Source: Microbulbifer agarilyticus (GTDB lineage Bacteria > Pseudomonadota > Gammaproteobacteria > Pseudomonadales > Cellvibrionaceae). Taken from it: a DNA stretch of 64,000 nt. The position numbers and the translations under genes are program-made. The notes beneath the pieces are model-generated. The model did not search any database and was not told the origin of the DNA. It worked only from the letters and a program-made list of their open reading frames with translations. Positions within the stretch are counted from its first letter, which is position 1, and the number at the start of each line of letters is the position of its first letter. The DNA lies in contig NZ_JAHVKO010000003.1 of NCBI RefSeq assembly GCF_019800665.1, positions 186,001 to 250,000 of the forward strand, written 5' to 3'. Positions 27,092-37,052 of this stretch are shown here, piece by piece.

Positions 27092-29014
27092 TTACTGAGA
27101 CTTGCGCACCCGCAGATACCACTCGGAGAGCAGTCGCACCTGCTTCTCGGTATAGCCGCGTTCCACCATCCGTGCGACAAAGTCCGCGTGTTTCTTCTGG
27201 TCGTCCGCAGACGCCTTGGTGTTAAACGAAATGACCGGCAGCAGATCCTCGGTGTTCGAGAACATTTTTTTCTCGATGACTGCTTTAAGCTTCTCGTAGG
27301 ATCTCCAGTCCGGATTCTTGCCCTGGTTGCCGGCACGGGCGCGCAGGACAAAGTTGACGATTTCGTTGCGGAAATCCTTCGGATTGGAAATGCCCGCGGG
27401 CTTCTCGGTTTTTTCCAGTTCCTCATTCAGTGCCGCGCGATCCAGAATCTCACCGGTTTCCGGGTCGCGGTATTCCTGATCCTGAATCCAGAAGTCGGCG
27501 TAAGTCACGTAGCGATCGAACAGGTTCTGGCCGTACTCGGCATAGGATTCCAGGTATGCGGTCTGGATTTCCTTGCCGATAAAGTCCACATAGCGCGGCG
27601 CCAGGTATTCCTTGATAAAACCCAGATAATTTTCCTGAATCTCCGGAGGGAACTGCTCCTGCTCAATCTGCTGTTCCAGCACATACAACAGATGCACCGG
27701 GTTGGCGGCCACTTCGGTCGCGTCGAAGTTGAACACCTTGGACAGGATCTTGAACGCGAACCGGGTAGAGAGGCCGTTCATTCCCTCATCGACACCGGAA
27801 TTGTCGCGGTACTCCTGAATGGTCTTCGCCTTGGGATCTGTGTCTTTCAGATTCTCGCCGTCATAGACCCGCATCTTGGAAAACACACTGGAGTTTTCCG
27901 GGTTCTTGATGCGTGACAGCACCGAGAATTGTGCCAGCATGCGCAGGGTGTCGGGCGCACAGGGCGCTTTCGACAGCGAACTGTTTTCCAGCAGCTTGTC
28001 GTAGATACGGATCTCTTCCTGAACCCGCAGGCAATAGGGCACCTTGACGATATAGATGCGGTCGAGGAAGGCCTCGTTATTGCGATTGTTGCGGAACGAC
28101 TGCCACTCAGACTCGTTGGAGTGCGCCAGGATCACGCCGTTGAATGGAATGGCACCCAGCCCTTCGGTACTGTTGTAGTTGCCTTCCTGGGTTGCGGTCA
28201 GCAGTGGGTGCAGCACCTTGATTGGCGCCTTGAACATCTCCACAAATTCCATCAGGCCCTGGTTCGACCGGCACAGGCTGCCGGAGAAACTGTAGGCATC
28301 CGGGTCGTTCTGCGGGAAATCTTCCAGCTTGCGGATATCGACCTTGCCCACCAGGGCAGAAATATCCTGGTTGTTCTCGTCCCCAGGCTCCGTTTTGGCA
28401 ATTGCCTGCTGATCCAGGATCGATGGGCGGATTTTGACCACCTTGAATTTGGTGATGTCGCCGTTGTATTCGTGCAGGCGCTTGACGGCCCAGGGGGACA
28501 TAATGGTGTTTACATAGCGGCGCGGGATGCCGTAGTCCTCTTCCAGGATCTGGCCGTCCTCGGTGGGCGAGAAGAGTGCTAGTGGTGATTCAAACACCGG
28601 GGACCCTTTAATGGCATAAATGGGGATCTGCTCCATCAGCGCCTTGAGTCGTTCGGCCAGAGATGACTTGCCGCCACCCACCGGACCCAGCAGGTACAAA
28701 ATCTGTTTCTTCTCTTCCAGCCCCTGGGCCGCATGGCGGAAGAAGGAAACGATCTGCTCGATCGCTTCTTCCATGCCATAGAATTCGCTGAACGCCTTGT
28801 AGCGCTTGATGACCTTGTTGGAGAAGATACGTGAGAGTCGTGGGTCGCGGGAGGTATCCACCAGCTCGGCTTCACCGATGGCCATCAGCATGCGCTCTGC
28901 CGGGGAGGCATAGGCGCTGCGGTCGTTTTTGCACAGCTCCAGGTACTCCTGGATGGTGAGTTCTTCCTCCTGAATCGACTCATAGCGTTCCAGGTAGTGA
29001 TTGAATATCGACAT
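27092..29014 (-). CDS. prkA: PrkA-type serine protein kinase (YeaG)
   Basis: A 640-residue protein with an N-terminal AAA-type ATPase domain (Walker A GPVGGGKSSLAERL, about residue 110) and a C-terminal PrkA kinase domain. In E. coli YeaG is a starvation-induced kinase. In Bacillus the homologue has been argued to be an AAA protease, so the activity is debated. AGGGAG lies 9 bases before the ATG. It is first in the operon with yeaH and spoVR. No clear sigma54 or sigma70 promoter could be fixed upstream. Confidence 0.96.
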   Translation of the reverse strand: MSIFNHYLERYESIQEEELTIQEYLELCKNDRSAYASPAERMLMAIGEAELVDTSRDPRLSRIFSNKVIKRYKAFSEFYGMEEAIEQIVSFFRHAAQGLEEKKQILYLLGPVGGGKSSLAERLKALMEQIPIYAIKGSPVFESPLALFSPTEDGQILEEDYGIPRRYVNTIMSPWAVKRLHEYNGDITKFKVVKIRPSILDQQAIAKTEPGDENNQDISALVGKVDIRKLEDFPQNDPDAYSFSGSLCRSNQGLMEFVEMFKAPIKVLHPLLTATQEGNYNSTEGLGAIPFNGVILAHSNESEWQSFRNNRNNEAFLDRIYIVKVPYCLRVQEEIRIYDKLLENSSLSKAPCAPDTLRMLAQFSVLSRIKNPENSSVFSKMRVYDGENLKDTDPKAKTIQEYRDNSGVDEGMNGLSTRFAFKILSKVFNFDATEVAANPVHLLYVLEQQIEQEQFPPEIQENYLGFIKEYLAPRYVDFIGKEIQTAYLESYAEYGQNLFDRYVTYADFWIQDQEYRDPETGEILDRAALNEELEKTEKPAGISNPKDFRNEIVNFVLRARAGNQGKNPDWRSYEKLKAVIEKKMFSNTEDLLPVISFNTKASADDQKKHADFVARMVERGYTEKQVRLLSEWYLRVRKSQ

Positions 29015-29420
29015 GGTTTACGACTCCCTGTAGCGTACCGCGTCAGTAATCGGCCTCCTGCCGTGGAGTGCCAACTGCGCTGCAGCGTGTGATGACCGCG
29101 AATACATCCCGCAAACTATTTCCGGTGAGACTGGAAGAGCGGGAACGCTATCGTTATTACCTATTGAGTGCGCGACGATGCTGCTGTCGCAACAGGGGCC
29201 TGCTAACAGGTCCCGCACTTTCAGGATAGTCAGCGCTGTGGCCTTGAAAGGTGGATAGTGACAAGATGCGTCGATTGGCGCGTCAGTTTTGCGAAGCGGA
29301 TTGACGACGTAAAATCCGTCACAGGTAATCGGGTGCAATAACACCCTGGTTGTATTTGGCCCGAATAATGGCTCTTGCGCGGGCAGAGGCCAGAAGAATG
29401 GAAGAGGAATTGGGGGACAG
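29015..29420. other. Divergent intergenic region prkA / galE
   Basis: The 406-base gap holds no gene. It should contain the prkA promoter (minus) and the galE promoter (plus). The visible structures are a small hairpin GGGTG-CAATAA-CACCC (about 29331-29346) and a TTGACG on the plus strand at about 29302. Neither makes a convincing promoter pair. Confidence 0.5.
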
Positions 29421-30446
29421 ATGAAGATTTTGGTGACCGGAGGCGCGGGGTATATCGGCAGTCACACCTGCGTGGAGCTGATTGAGGCCGGCTTTGAGCC
29501 AATAGTGGTGGATAACCTGTATAACAGCAGTGAGGAAGCCCTGCAGCGCGTCGAAGCGATCACCGGCCACTCGGTACCGCTCCACAAGGTGGATATTACC
29601 GATGCGGCAGCGTTGCGTCGTGTATTCGCGCAATACGAGATACAGGCGGTGATTCACTTTGCCGGGCTCAAGGCGGTGGGAGAATCTGTTGCTCAACCAC
29701 TGCGTTATTATCAGAACAATGTCGCCGGTACCCTGACCCTGTGTGAGGTGATGGAAGAAGCGGGCGTCCGCCAGTTAATCTTCAGTTCCTCCGCCACCGT
29801 TTATGGAGACCCGGAGACTGTGCCCATTCGCGAAGACTTCCCTACTGGGGCTACTAATCCATATGGAGCCAGCAAACTGATTGTTGAGGATATGCTGCGC
29901 GACCTGTGCAAGGCGCCGGGCAACCAGTGGAAAGTTACCTTGCTGCGTTATTTCAATCCGATCGGTGCCCATGTAAGCGGCACCATTGGCGAAGATCCGG
30001 CGGGTATTCCGAACAACCTGCTACCTTACGTAGCTCAGGTCGCGGTCGGACGTCTGCCGCAGTTACAGGTCTTCGGCGATGATTATGACACACAGGATGG
30101 CACCGGGGTGCGCGACTATATTCATGTGGTAGATCTGGCGCGCGGCCACCTGGCAGCGCTTACCAAGCTTGAGGATGGAGCTACAGAGGCAGGTTGCTAT
30201 ACTTATAACCTCGGCACCGGCCGTGGCAGCTCGGTGCTGGAAATCGTGCAGGCCTTTGCCGAAACGGCTGGCAAAGAAATTCCCTATGCGATTGTTCCGC
30301 GTCGCGCAGGTGACATTGCCGAGTGTTACGCCGACCCAGCGTTTGCCGAGCGAGAGCTGAAGTGGAAAGCTGAGTTTGATTTGAAGCGTATGGTGGAAGA
30401 TACCTGGCGCTGGCAGTCGCAGAACCCACAGGGATATGGCAAGTAG
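29421..30446 (+). CDS. galE: UDP-glucose 4-epimerase
   Basis: A 341-residue extended SDR that interconverts UDP-glucose and UDP-galactose with bound NAD. It has the Rossmann motif VTGGAGYIGSH at the N terminus, FSSSATVYG with the catalytic Ser/Thr, and NPYGASK with the catalytic Tyr-x-x-x-Lys at about residues 150-154. Length matches E. coli GalE (338). GGGGGA precedes the ATG. It stands alone rather than in a gal operon, and probably supplies UDP-Gal for envelope polysaccharides or handles galactose from agar-type polymers. Confidence 0.97.
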   Translation: MKILVTGGAGYIGSHTCVELIEAGFEPIVVDNLYNSSEEALQRVEAITGHSVPLHKVDITDAAALRRVFAQYEIQAVIHFAGLKAVGESVAQPLRYYQNNVAGTLTLCEVMEEAGVRQLIFSSSATVYGDPETVPIREDFPTGATNPYGASKLIVEDMLRDLCKAPGNQWKVTLLRYFNPIGAHVSGTIGEDPAGIPNNLLPYVAQVAVGRLPQLQVFGDDYDTQDGTGVRDYIHVVDLARGHLAALTKLEDGATEAGCYTYNLGTGRGSSVLEIVQAFAETAGKEIPYAIVPRRAGDIAECYADPAFAERELKWKAEFDLKRMVEDTWRWQSQNPQGYGK

Positions 30447-30494
30447 CTCTTGACGGTAAGTCGCTCTTGGCAAGGAAGCGCCTAAAAGACGGCA

Positions 30495-30527
30495 ATAAAA
30501 AACCCGGCATATAGCCGGGTTTTTTAT
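30495..30527. terminator. Bidirectional intrinsic terminator between galE and pullulanase
   Basis: AACCCGGC and GCCGGGTT form an 8-bp stem with a 5-base loop. It is flanked by an A run and a T run, so it can end both the plus-strand galE transcript and the converging minus-strand pullulanase transcript. Confidence 0.9.
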
Positions 30528-30548
30528 TGCCTGATAACGGGTCGCTAA

Positions 30549-33500
30549 TTAGAAGAAGCGGCGACGCAGCAGAGCAGCGGCGAGCAGAGCGAGGAGGGCG
30601 AAGCCGGTGGCGCCGCCACTGGAGTCGTTGTCCTCATCCTCACCTTGGTCATCTTCCAGCTCTTCCTCATCTTCGGGGATAGAGCTGTCGTCTTCACGGG
30701 CCAGGGTGAACACCGCAGTGGTACGTGCTGGAACAGTGAACACGCCAGCGTCTGCGGTTGCATCGGCCAGTGCCTCATCTGCGGATGCCTGCTGCACTTC
30801 GTGCAGGGCAAACGGCAATTCCGCGGCGGATGCGAGGGTAAACTCCTGCGCTTCCGCACCGCCGTTGAACAGCACCAGGATCTGCGAGGTCTCTTCATCA
30901 AAGTCGCCGGCTGGATCGTTCAAATGCATGGCGATCAGCCCGGGGATCTGCTCGGGACCAGTGTTGGCAAAGGACACCACAGAATCAATCGCTTCCTTGG
31001 TGGGCAGACGGAACAGTTTGCTGCTGCCGCGGATCTGCAGTTGCTCTTTGAATACCGCTAGCGCAAATTCGCGATCGGACTGCTGTGGTGCAATATCCGG
31101 GTTCGCCAGCAGCGGTGCCATTAGCTCCCACTTGTCTTCATTCTTGTCAGCGATCGGCAGGCCGGCGGCCCAATTGTCGGTGGCAAGGGAGTAGTCGATG
31201 GCGTTGAACCAGTCACCGGAGTTATAACTGTCGCGGTCCATGGACTTGGAGCGCAGGATTTCCTGGCCCGCATGGATGAACGGAACACCCTGGGCGAACA
31301 TCACCAGCGAGGTGCTGAAGTTCTGCAGACGCACACGGTCCGCCAGGCTGGTGGTGCTATTGGCCTTGATCTGGATGCCGTCAAACAGCGTCTCGTTGTC
31401 GTGCGCGGCGACGTAGTTGATCGACTCCTGTGGGTCCGCGGTATAGCCCGTAGCCTGACCATTGTACTCCAGTTGGGCGCCGGTCATGGTGGTGCCGTTT
31501 GAAGTTTCCAACTCGTAACCTGCCAGGTTACCGGCGAGGGTGATACGTACTTTGTCTGCTAGGGTCAAAAGAGTAGCACGCTCATCATCACCGCCGAATT
31601 TACCATTGCTATCGGTAAACAGGCCGGTACTGAAGCCCTGTTCCTCAAAGCCACCGAACGGGTTGCCACCACGCGCGGAATCGCGAATGCGATCGTTGAA
31701 GGTGCCGACGCCGGTGCCTGCCATATTGCCCTGACGTGCCTGCTCAAAGCGTGCATCATCAACAACTTCACCAAAGTTCCAGCCTTCGCCGTACAGGTAA
31801 ATGGACGAGCCATCTACGCCGTCTGTTTCGGTGGTGAGCGCTTCCATATCCGCTGCCACATTGAGGATGTTTTGCTTGGTGTGATGCCCCATCAGGTCAA
31901 AGCGGAATCCATCCACCTTGTAGGCGGTGGCCCAGACCTTCATGGAGTCGCGCATCAGCTTCTCCATCATGGCGTGCTCACTGGCGGTATTCGCGCAGCA
32001 GCTACTCATTTCCACAAAGCCTTCACCGTTGCGGCGGTGGTAATAGCCTGGAACGATTTTGTCGAGAATGGACTTGTCGTACTGAGCAAACGAGCTGGTG
32101 TGGTTGTACACCACATCCATCACCACGCGCAGGCCAACGTCGCTCAGCGATTGCACCATCTCGCGGAATTCGATAATGCGCTGTACACCGTTGGGATCGG
32201 TGGAGTAGCTACCTTCGGGCACGGTGAAGTGCAGTGGGTCATATCCCCAGTTGAAGCCATCCTCATCACGGATCGCGTTCACCGCTGCCTGCTGCTCACT
32301 GCTGTCCGCCATGTAGACGCTGAGGTCTTCGGTGGTTTTCTGTGCGGAGCGATCTTCATTCACCGTGGCGAAATCGAATGCCGGCAACAGGTGTACATGG
32401 GTCAGGCCCGCTGCCGCCAGTTCTGCCAGGTGCAGGCTACCGCGACCGTCTTCAGCAAATGCTGCGAAGGTGCCGCGAGCCGCTTCACTCACCATGTCGT
32501 CCGCAATACTAAAATCGCGCACGTGCAGTTCATAAATGGAGATATCTTCCGCCGCATCGAGAGACGGTTTCATTACCGAGTCCCAACCTTCAGGCTTCAG
32601 GTCATCATCATTCAGATTGACGATCTGGGTCTTGTAGGAGTTGGTGGACAGGCTCAGAGAGTAGGGGTCGGAAACCCAGTTGTTTTCGATTGCTCGTGTC
32701 GCGTAGGAATAGACTTCCACTTCGTACATATAGAACTTGCGGTCCCAGTCGATGCTGGTGGAAGCCGTCCACACGCCGTTGCTTTCCGTCATCACTACAT
32801 TGCTGCTGGGTTCTAACTGATCGCCACTGTCGAACAGGTGTACCTTGACGGATTTTGCGGTTGGCGCCCACAGTGCGAATTCGACGGCGTTCTCGCCAAC
32901 GGTGGCTCCGAGAGTACCTTCATACGCAAAAGCGTCATCTAGCAGACCCGGCATTTGAATACCGGTGGCATCCACAATTGCGCCTTCTGCATCAAAAATG
33001 GCAACCGCCAGCTGGCCTTTTACCAGCGCGGACAAATCCGCAGTTTCGGGCACGGTAAGGGCTGTTGAATTCGCAAGGTGTGGGAATTTAGCGAGGGCTT
33101 CTTCGGACGCGCCATTTGCATTTACTGTCAGCGCAATTTCGCTATCACCGGAAACGCCGTCAGGACCCAGGGTAAGTGCGGCGCTGTCGCTGACAACCAG
33201 TTTGGCGCTGCCGCCTTCTGGCATGGTAACCGGCCACAGTATAGTGCTGGCATCTACCCAGTGTGCCTTGTCGGTGGTCAGGTCGCCACGGGGAACGCCG
33301 TCGGTGCTGACTACGACTTTCTTGGTATTGCTGTCGAAAGCGAAGTAGATTTCTTTGCCCGCTTCTACGGTAAATGCGATGTCGGCACCGTTGTCGCCGT
33401 AGCTCTCGTCCCACCCTTCATGAAGTGCTGCTTTCATGAGGTAGTCACCGGCCGGAATTTCGTCGGTAATAAACTCGTAAATACCGTCGCCGTCTACATC

Positions 33501-34007
33501 CTGCAATAAAGTCTGCAGGCATTGTGGCTGCCAATCGCCTGGACAGCCCAATGCACTTTGGAAATTGCCTGCAGCAGTCACAATAGTGTGTCTAACGTTG
33601 TCAGTAATCCAGTTAGTCTCGTGGTCGTAGATGAATTTAACGGACTGCTCTGCGGTAATGTTCAGCGGGATATCTGGGCCATTAGCATCGGCGTTGCCAC
33701 CATAGTTTTCATCCCAGCTGCCGTTGATCGCGACTTTATATTTGTACTCGCCCGCAGGAAGGGTGAAGGTGCCCTGCCATAGGTCATCTTCTGCGTCATA
33801 GGTAAGCTGTGATTCAGGGCAGGCTTGCTGCCACTCACCGCTGCAGCCAATTGCAGGCTGGATGGTGCCAGGAATATTGACCATGGAAAGTTCAGAGTTT
33901 GTACTCGCCTGAGCGGTACTGTGGGTGGCGGCGGCGACCGCCATGGCCAGCAGCGAACTTAATTGTACGCGGCGGGCACTCCCCCGGGAGTGTGAGGATG
34001 CTTGCAT
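30549..34007 (-). CDS. Secreted pullulanase-type alpha-1,6-glucosidase (GH13) with GlyGly-CTERM-like tail
   Basis: A 1152-residue extracellular enzyme cleaving alpha-1,6 branches in pullulan or starch. After a signal peptide (to about residue 34) come two tandem X25-like starch-binding modules with repeated GDWQ/GEWQ and GSWDENYG segments. An N2-like domain, a CBM48 (FALWAPTAKSVKVHLFD) and the GH13 barrel follow. The barrel has FNWGYDP, GFRFDLMGHH (nucleophile Asp, about residue 700), YGEGWNFGE (acid Glu, about 740) and AAHDNE. The C terminus is an acidic linker, GGATG, a hydrophobic helix and RRRFF, a GlyGly-CTERM-like sorting tail cut by rhombosortase. AGG precedes the ATG at 34007; a GTG 15 codons upstream is less likely. 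Confidence 0.92.
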   Translation of the reverse strand: MQASSHSRGSARRVQLSSLLAMAVAAATHSTAQASTNSELSMVNIPGTIQPAIGCSGEWQQACPESQLTYDAEDDLWQGTFTLPAGEYKYKVAINGSWDENYGGNADANGPDIPLNITAEQSVKFIYDHETNWITDNVRHTIVTAAGNFQSALGCPGDWQPQCLQTLLQDVDGDGIYEFITDEIPAGDYLMKAALHEGWDESYGDNGADIAFTVEAGKEIYFAFDSNTKKVVVSTDGVPRGDLTTDKAHWVDASTILWPVTMPEGGSAKLVVSDSAALTLGPDGVSGDSEIALTVNANGASEEALAKFPHLANSTALTVPETADLSALVKGQLAVAIFDAEGAIVDATGIQMPGLLDDAFAYEGTLGATVGENAVEFALWAPTAKSVKVHLFDSGDQLEPSSNVVMTESNGVWTASTSIDWDRKFYMYEVEVYSYATRAIENNWVSDPYSLSLSTNSYKTQIVNLNDDDLKPEGWDSVMKPSLDAAEDISIYELHVRDFSIADDMVSEAARGTFAAFAEDGRGSLHLAELAAAGLTHVHLLPAFDFATVNEDRSAQKTTEDLSVYMADSSEQQAAVNAIRDEDGFNWGYDPLHFTVPEGSYSTDPNGVQRIIEFREMVQSLSDVGLRVVMDVVYNHTSSFAQYDKSILDKIVPGYYHRRNGEGFVEMSSCCANTASEHAMMEKLMRDSMKVWATAYKVDGFRFDLMGHHTKQNILNVAADMEALTTETDGVDGSSIYLYGEGWNFGEVVDDARFEQARQGNMAGTGVGTFNDRIRDSARGGNPFGGFEEQGFSTGLFTDSNGKFGGDDERATLLTLADKVRITLAGNLAGYELETSNGTTMTGAQLEYNGQATGYTADPQESINYVAAHDNETLFDGIQIKANSTTSLADRVRLQNFSTSLVMFAQGVPFIHAGQEILRSKSMDRDSYNSGDWFNAIDYSLATDNWAAGLPIADKNEDKWELMAPLLANPDIAPQQSDREFALAVFKEQLQIRGSSKLFRLPTKEAIDSVVSFANTGPEQIPGLIAMHLNDPAGDFDEETSQILVLFNGGAEAQEFTLASAAELPFALHEVQQASADEALADATADAGVFTVPARTTAVFTLAREDDSSIPEDEEELEDDQGEDEDNDSSGGATGFALLALLAAALLRRRFF

Positions 34008-34323
34008 GCTCTTTGACCTTATTTTTTCTATTGTCGATTCTCTGCCAGCCACGGCTTTTATGTGTTGCCGCAGGCTGCTTCACCATCGTTACACGAGCCC
34101 CCTCAAACCGACGGGCGACTGAAATCATGTACAAAAACGGAAGATCGATTAGAGGTCAGGTGTCTGCAAGCGGCATCCCACCCGAGGGGGGCGGAGAAAA
34201 AAGTAGTCAGGGATGATTCAGAAAAGCAGAGGGGGATACGGGGGGGGAGGAAAGTGAGGTGTGAATCACATTTGTGTGAAATTTGTTCGCTAGAAGTCCG
34301 TCCCGGTACAATATTAATCGTAC
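34008..34323 (-). other. Intergenic region apaH / pullulanase
   Basis: The 316 bases upstream of the pullulanase hold no gene. They include a run of eight G (34240-34247). Near 34258-34284, TGTGAATCACA and TTTGTGTGAAA form a dense set of CRP-like half-sites, but without the TGTGA-N6-TCACA spacing. No clear terminator follows apaH, so some readthrough into the pullulanase is possible. Confidence 0.45.
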
Positions 34324-35148
34324 TTACAGCGGGCAATCGGCGCAATAAAACGATTCGTCTTCCATTTTCATCGCAGTAAGGTAGCCGCCCCAAACACAGC
34401 CGGTGTCGAGTGCGTAAACATTTTTGGTGTTGGCCTCTCCTTCCAGTGCTGCCCAGTGGCCAAAAATAATTCGGTCGTTTTTTGTTTTGCGGTTTTTGAA
34501 GCTGAACCATGGATGGTAGTCGTGGTGTGCGGCCAGCGGCCCCTGTTTTGTGACCAAGTCCAAAGTTCCGTCTTCTTTGCAGAAGCGCATACGTGTGAAG
34601 TAGTTGGTAATCGAGCGCAGTCGCTCGACCCCAATTAGGTGGTCACTCCACTTGTGTGGTTCATTGCCATACATTCCAAAGAAATAGGCTTCGGCCATTG
34701 CCGGATCCTGCAGCGCTTTGTGTACTTCGCCGGCGAGCTCCAGAGCCTTGCTCATACTCCAGATGGGCGGTATGCCCGCGTGCACCATAGAAAAGTATTT
34801 GCCATTTACTTTTTTATGCACCATCAGCGGCTGCTTTTGCAGCCAGCCCAGTAATGTATCCGCATCTTTGGCCCGCAGGATCTTCGCAAGGTCGTGCTCT
34901 TTATCGGTGAGGCGCTTGGCACCGTGGGCGATGGCGAGCAAATGCAGATCGTGGTTGCCGAGTACGGCAGTCACCTGGCTGCGGTGCTCGTACAGAAAGC
35001 GCAGAGTGCCGAGGCTGTCATGCCCACGGTGCACCATGTCACCGGCCAGCCACAATTTATCCTGATGCGGATTAAAGTCGACTTTTTTTAGAAGTCGCTG
35101 TAAGGGCTCGAAGCAGCCTTGAATATCGCCAATTGCGTAAGTAGCCAA
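34324..35148 (-). CDS. apaH: Symmetrical bis(5'-nucleosyl)-tetraphosphatase
   Basis: A 274-residue calcineurin-like phosphoesterase that splits Ap4A into two ADP and removes Np4N caps from RNA in E. coli. The metal-binding motifs are AIGDIQGC (residues 5-12), AGDMVHRG (about 35-42) and VLGNHDLHLL (about 64-73). The length matches E. coli ApaH (280). It follows rsmA after 12 bases, and the usual apaG gene between the two is missing. Confidence 0.97.
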   Translation of the reverse strand: MATYAIGDIQGCFEPLQRLLKKVDFNPHQDKLWLAGDMVHRGHDSLGTLRFLYEHRSQVTAVLGNHDLHLLAIAHGAKRLTDKEHDLAKILRAKDADTLLGWLQKQPLMVHKKVNGKYFSMVHAGIPPIWSMSKALELAGEVHKALQDPAMAEAYFFGMYGNEPHKWSDHLIGVERLRSITNYFTRMRFCKEDGTLDLVTKQGPLAAHHDYHPWFSFKNRKTKNDRIIFGHWAALEGEANTKNVYALDTGCVWGGYLTAMKMEDESFYCADCPL

Positions 35149-35160
35149 GGTATTTCTCGT

Positions 35161-35979
35161 TTACTGCGCTTGGGTTTGCGGTGGAGTCAGGTTATCGCAG
35201 AAGTTTGCCAGCTCTACATACTCTTTCACGCTCAGGGTTTCCGCGCGACGGCTGGTATCCACCGGTAGTTGTTCTGGGTCTAGGTCAGGGAACAGGGGCT
35301 TCAGTGCGTTGCGCAGGGTTTTACGGCGTTGCTGGAAAGCCACACTGACAATGCGCTCCAGTAGCGCTTCGTTCTCTGCCGGATATGGCAGTGTTTGGTG
35401 GGGTACGAGGCGGACAATGGCGGAGTCTACTTTGGGGGCCGGACGGAAAGACTGCGGCGGTACCGGAAACAACCCCTGCACGCGACAGTAGTATTGGGTC
35501 ATCACACTCAGTCGGCCGTAGGCTTTTACTCCGGGTACTGCGCTGAGGCGATCCACCACCTCCTTCTGCAGCATAAAGTGCATGTCTTTTACCTTGCCGC
35601 GAAAGCTCAGCAGGTGGAACAGCAGAGGGGTGGAGATGTTGTAGGGCAGGTTGCCGACGATGCGCAGCTGTTCGCCTTCTTTCACCATGCTGCCGAAATC
35701 AAATTTCAGTGCATCTTTCTCAATAATAGTGAAATCCGGGTAGTCGCGGAATTTGAACTCCAGCATGGGGATTAGATCGCGGTCCAGCTCTACTGCGGTC
35801 AGCGACGGACATTTGTCGATCAGCAGGGAAGTAATGGCGCCCTGGCCCGGGCCGATTTCCACCAGTTTGTCGGTTTCTTTGGGGCCGATGGCGCGCACAA
35901 TACGCTCGATAATGTTTTCGTCGACAAGAAAGTTCTGGCCGAAGCGCTTGCGCGCCTTATGTTGGAAAAAGTTGTCCAT
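35161..35979 (-). CDS. rsmA: 16S rRNA dimethyladenosine transferase
   Basis: A 272-residue KsgA/RsmA methyltransferase that dimethylates the two adjacent adenosines near the 3' end of 16S rRNA, a late 30S assembly checkpoint. Motifs are KRFGQNFLVDENI at the N terminus, the SAM-binding VEIGPGQGAIT, and NLPYNIS (catalytic motif IV). I choose the ATG at 35979 because the homologous start falls there. A TTG 13 codons upstream is possible, and neither has a strong ribosome site. It lies between pdxA and apaH. Confidence 0.96.
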   Translation of the reverse strand: MDNFFQHKARKRFGQNFLVDENIIERIVRAIGPKETDKLVEIGPGQGAITSLLIDKCPSLTAVELDRDLIPMLEFKFRDYPDFTIIEKDALKFDFGSMVKEGEQLRIVGNLPYNISTPLLFHLLSFRGKVKDMHFMLQKEVVDRLSAVPGVKAYGRLSVMTQYYCRVQGLFPVPPQSFRPAPKVDSAIVRLVPHQTLPYPAENEALLERIVSVAFQQRRKTLRNALKPLFPDLDPEQLPVDTSRRAETLSVKEYVELANFCDNLTPPQTQAQ

Positions 35980-36041
35980 GGAATCGTTCGTGTGGATAAG
36001 AGTTTGCGCGCCGGTCAAAAAGGCGCGCCTAAACAGCCGGC

Positions 36042-37046
36042 CTAAAAAGCCTGGCGTAGTTGGGCCAGTTCGATGGCCTGGTCCAGTGCCGCAATCAGGC
36101 TGCCTGTGTCAGCGATACCCTGGCCGGCAATATTGAGGGCGGTACCGTGATCCACCGAGGTGCGGATAAACGGCAGCCCGAGAGTGATATTGATTGCGCG
36201 CCCAAATCCCTTGAATTTTAACACTGGCAGGCCCTGATCGTGGTACATGGCAAGTACCGCGTCACAGCGCGCCAGTTGTGGCGGGGTAAACAGGGTGTCG
36301 GCGGGCAGCGGACCGATCAGGTTGATACCAAGTGAGCGTAGGGTATTCAGCGTGGGTTCGATTACATCGATTTCTTCCCGGCCCAGGTGCCCGCCTTCGC
36401 CGGCATGGGGGTTGAGGCCACATACGCCAATGCGCGGCTGTTCGATACGGAACTGGTCGCGCAGACTCCGGTGCAGAATCGTGAGTACCTGCTGCAGGGA
36501 TTGTCCGGTAACCGCGGAGCTGACGTCTTTTAACGGCAGGTGGGTAGTCGCAAGGGCAACGCGCAGGTCATCGGCAGCGAGCATCATCACGACCTTTTCC
36601 ACGCCGGCTTTTTCGGCGAAGTATTCGGTGTGCCCGCTGAAGGAGACGCCGGCCTCGTTAATGACGCCTTTGTGCACCGGCCCGGTTACCACCGCGTCAA
36701 AAGTGCGTTGTAAGCAGCCCTCCGCGGCAATGCGCAGGGTTTCCAGAACGTAGGCGCCGTTGGCAGAGTTCAATTGCCCGGGCAGGGCGGGTTCCGCCAG
36801 CGCCACCGGGACTATGTGCAGGCTAGCTGGGGGCGTTGGTTCCGCATCACGGTTACTGTCGAAGGGGATCAGTTGCAGGGGCTTACCCTGGCGCGCGGCC
36901 TCCTGCTGCAGCAGGTCCGGATCGGCGATGGCGATGATTTGTGCGCGAGTTGCGGAGGCAGGGCGCTCAGAGCTGGCAATTTTGATCGCCAGCTCCGGGC
37001 CTATCCCGGCAGGTTCGCCGGGGGTGAAGGCAATGCGAGGGACCAT
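36042..37046 (-). CDS. pdxA: 4-hydroxythreonine-4-phosphate dehydrogenase
   Basis: A 334-residue enzyme of pyridoxal phosphate synthesis that oxidises 4-phosphohydroxy-threonine with NAD. It has the N-terminal [15 protein letters not shown], a zinc-binding [22 protein letters not shown] in the middle, and [11 protein letters not shown], all typical of PdxA. Length is normal. The gene follows surA by 6 bases, giving the conserved lptD-surA-pdxA-rsmA order. Confidence 0.97.
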   Translation of the reverse strand: MVPRIAFTPGEPAGIGPELAIKIASSERPASATRAQIIAIADPDLLQQEAARQGKPLQLIPFDSNRDAEPTPPASLHIVPVALAEPALPGQLNSANGAYVLETLRIAAEGCLQRTFDAVVTGPVHKGVINEAGVSFSGHTEYFAEKAGVEKVVMMLAADDLRVALATTHLPLKDVSSAVTGQSLQQVLTILHRSLRDQFRIEQPRIGVCGLNPHAGEGGHLGREEIDVIEPTLNTLRSLGINLIGPLPADTLFTPPQLARCDAVLAMYHDQGLPVLKFKGFGRAINITLGLPFIRTSVDHGTALNIAGQGIADTGSLIAALDQAIELAQLRQAF

Positions 37047-37052
37047 AAAGCG

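Noticed and set aside
29056-29078. TGGCAC followed by GGCAGG upstream of prkA, resembling a sigma54 promoter.
   Set aside because: The spacing between the GG and GC elements is one base too short (N9 instead of N10) and TTGC is replaced by GGCA. E. coli yeaGH is linked to NtrC, so the idea is attractive, but the sequence does not fit.
34240-34247. Run of eight G as a phase-variation tract.
   Set aside because: It is intergenic, more than 230 bases from the pullulanase start and not placed in a promoter spacer.
34258-34284. Dense TGTGA and TCACA half-sites upstream of the pullulanase.
   Set aside because: No pair has the TGTGA-N6-TCACA spacing; the clearest pair is inside-out (TCACA then TGTGA). 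The distance to the start is also large.
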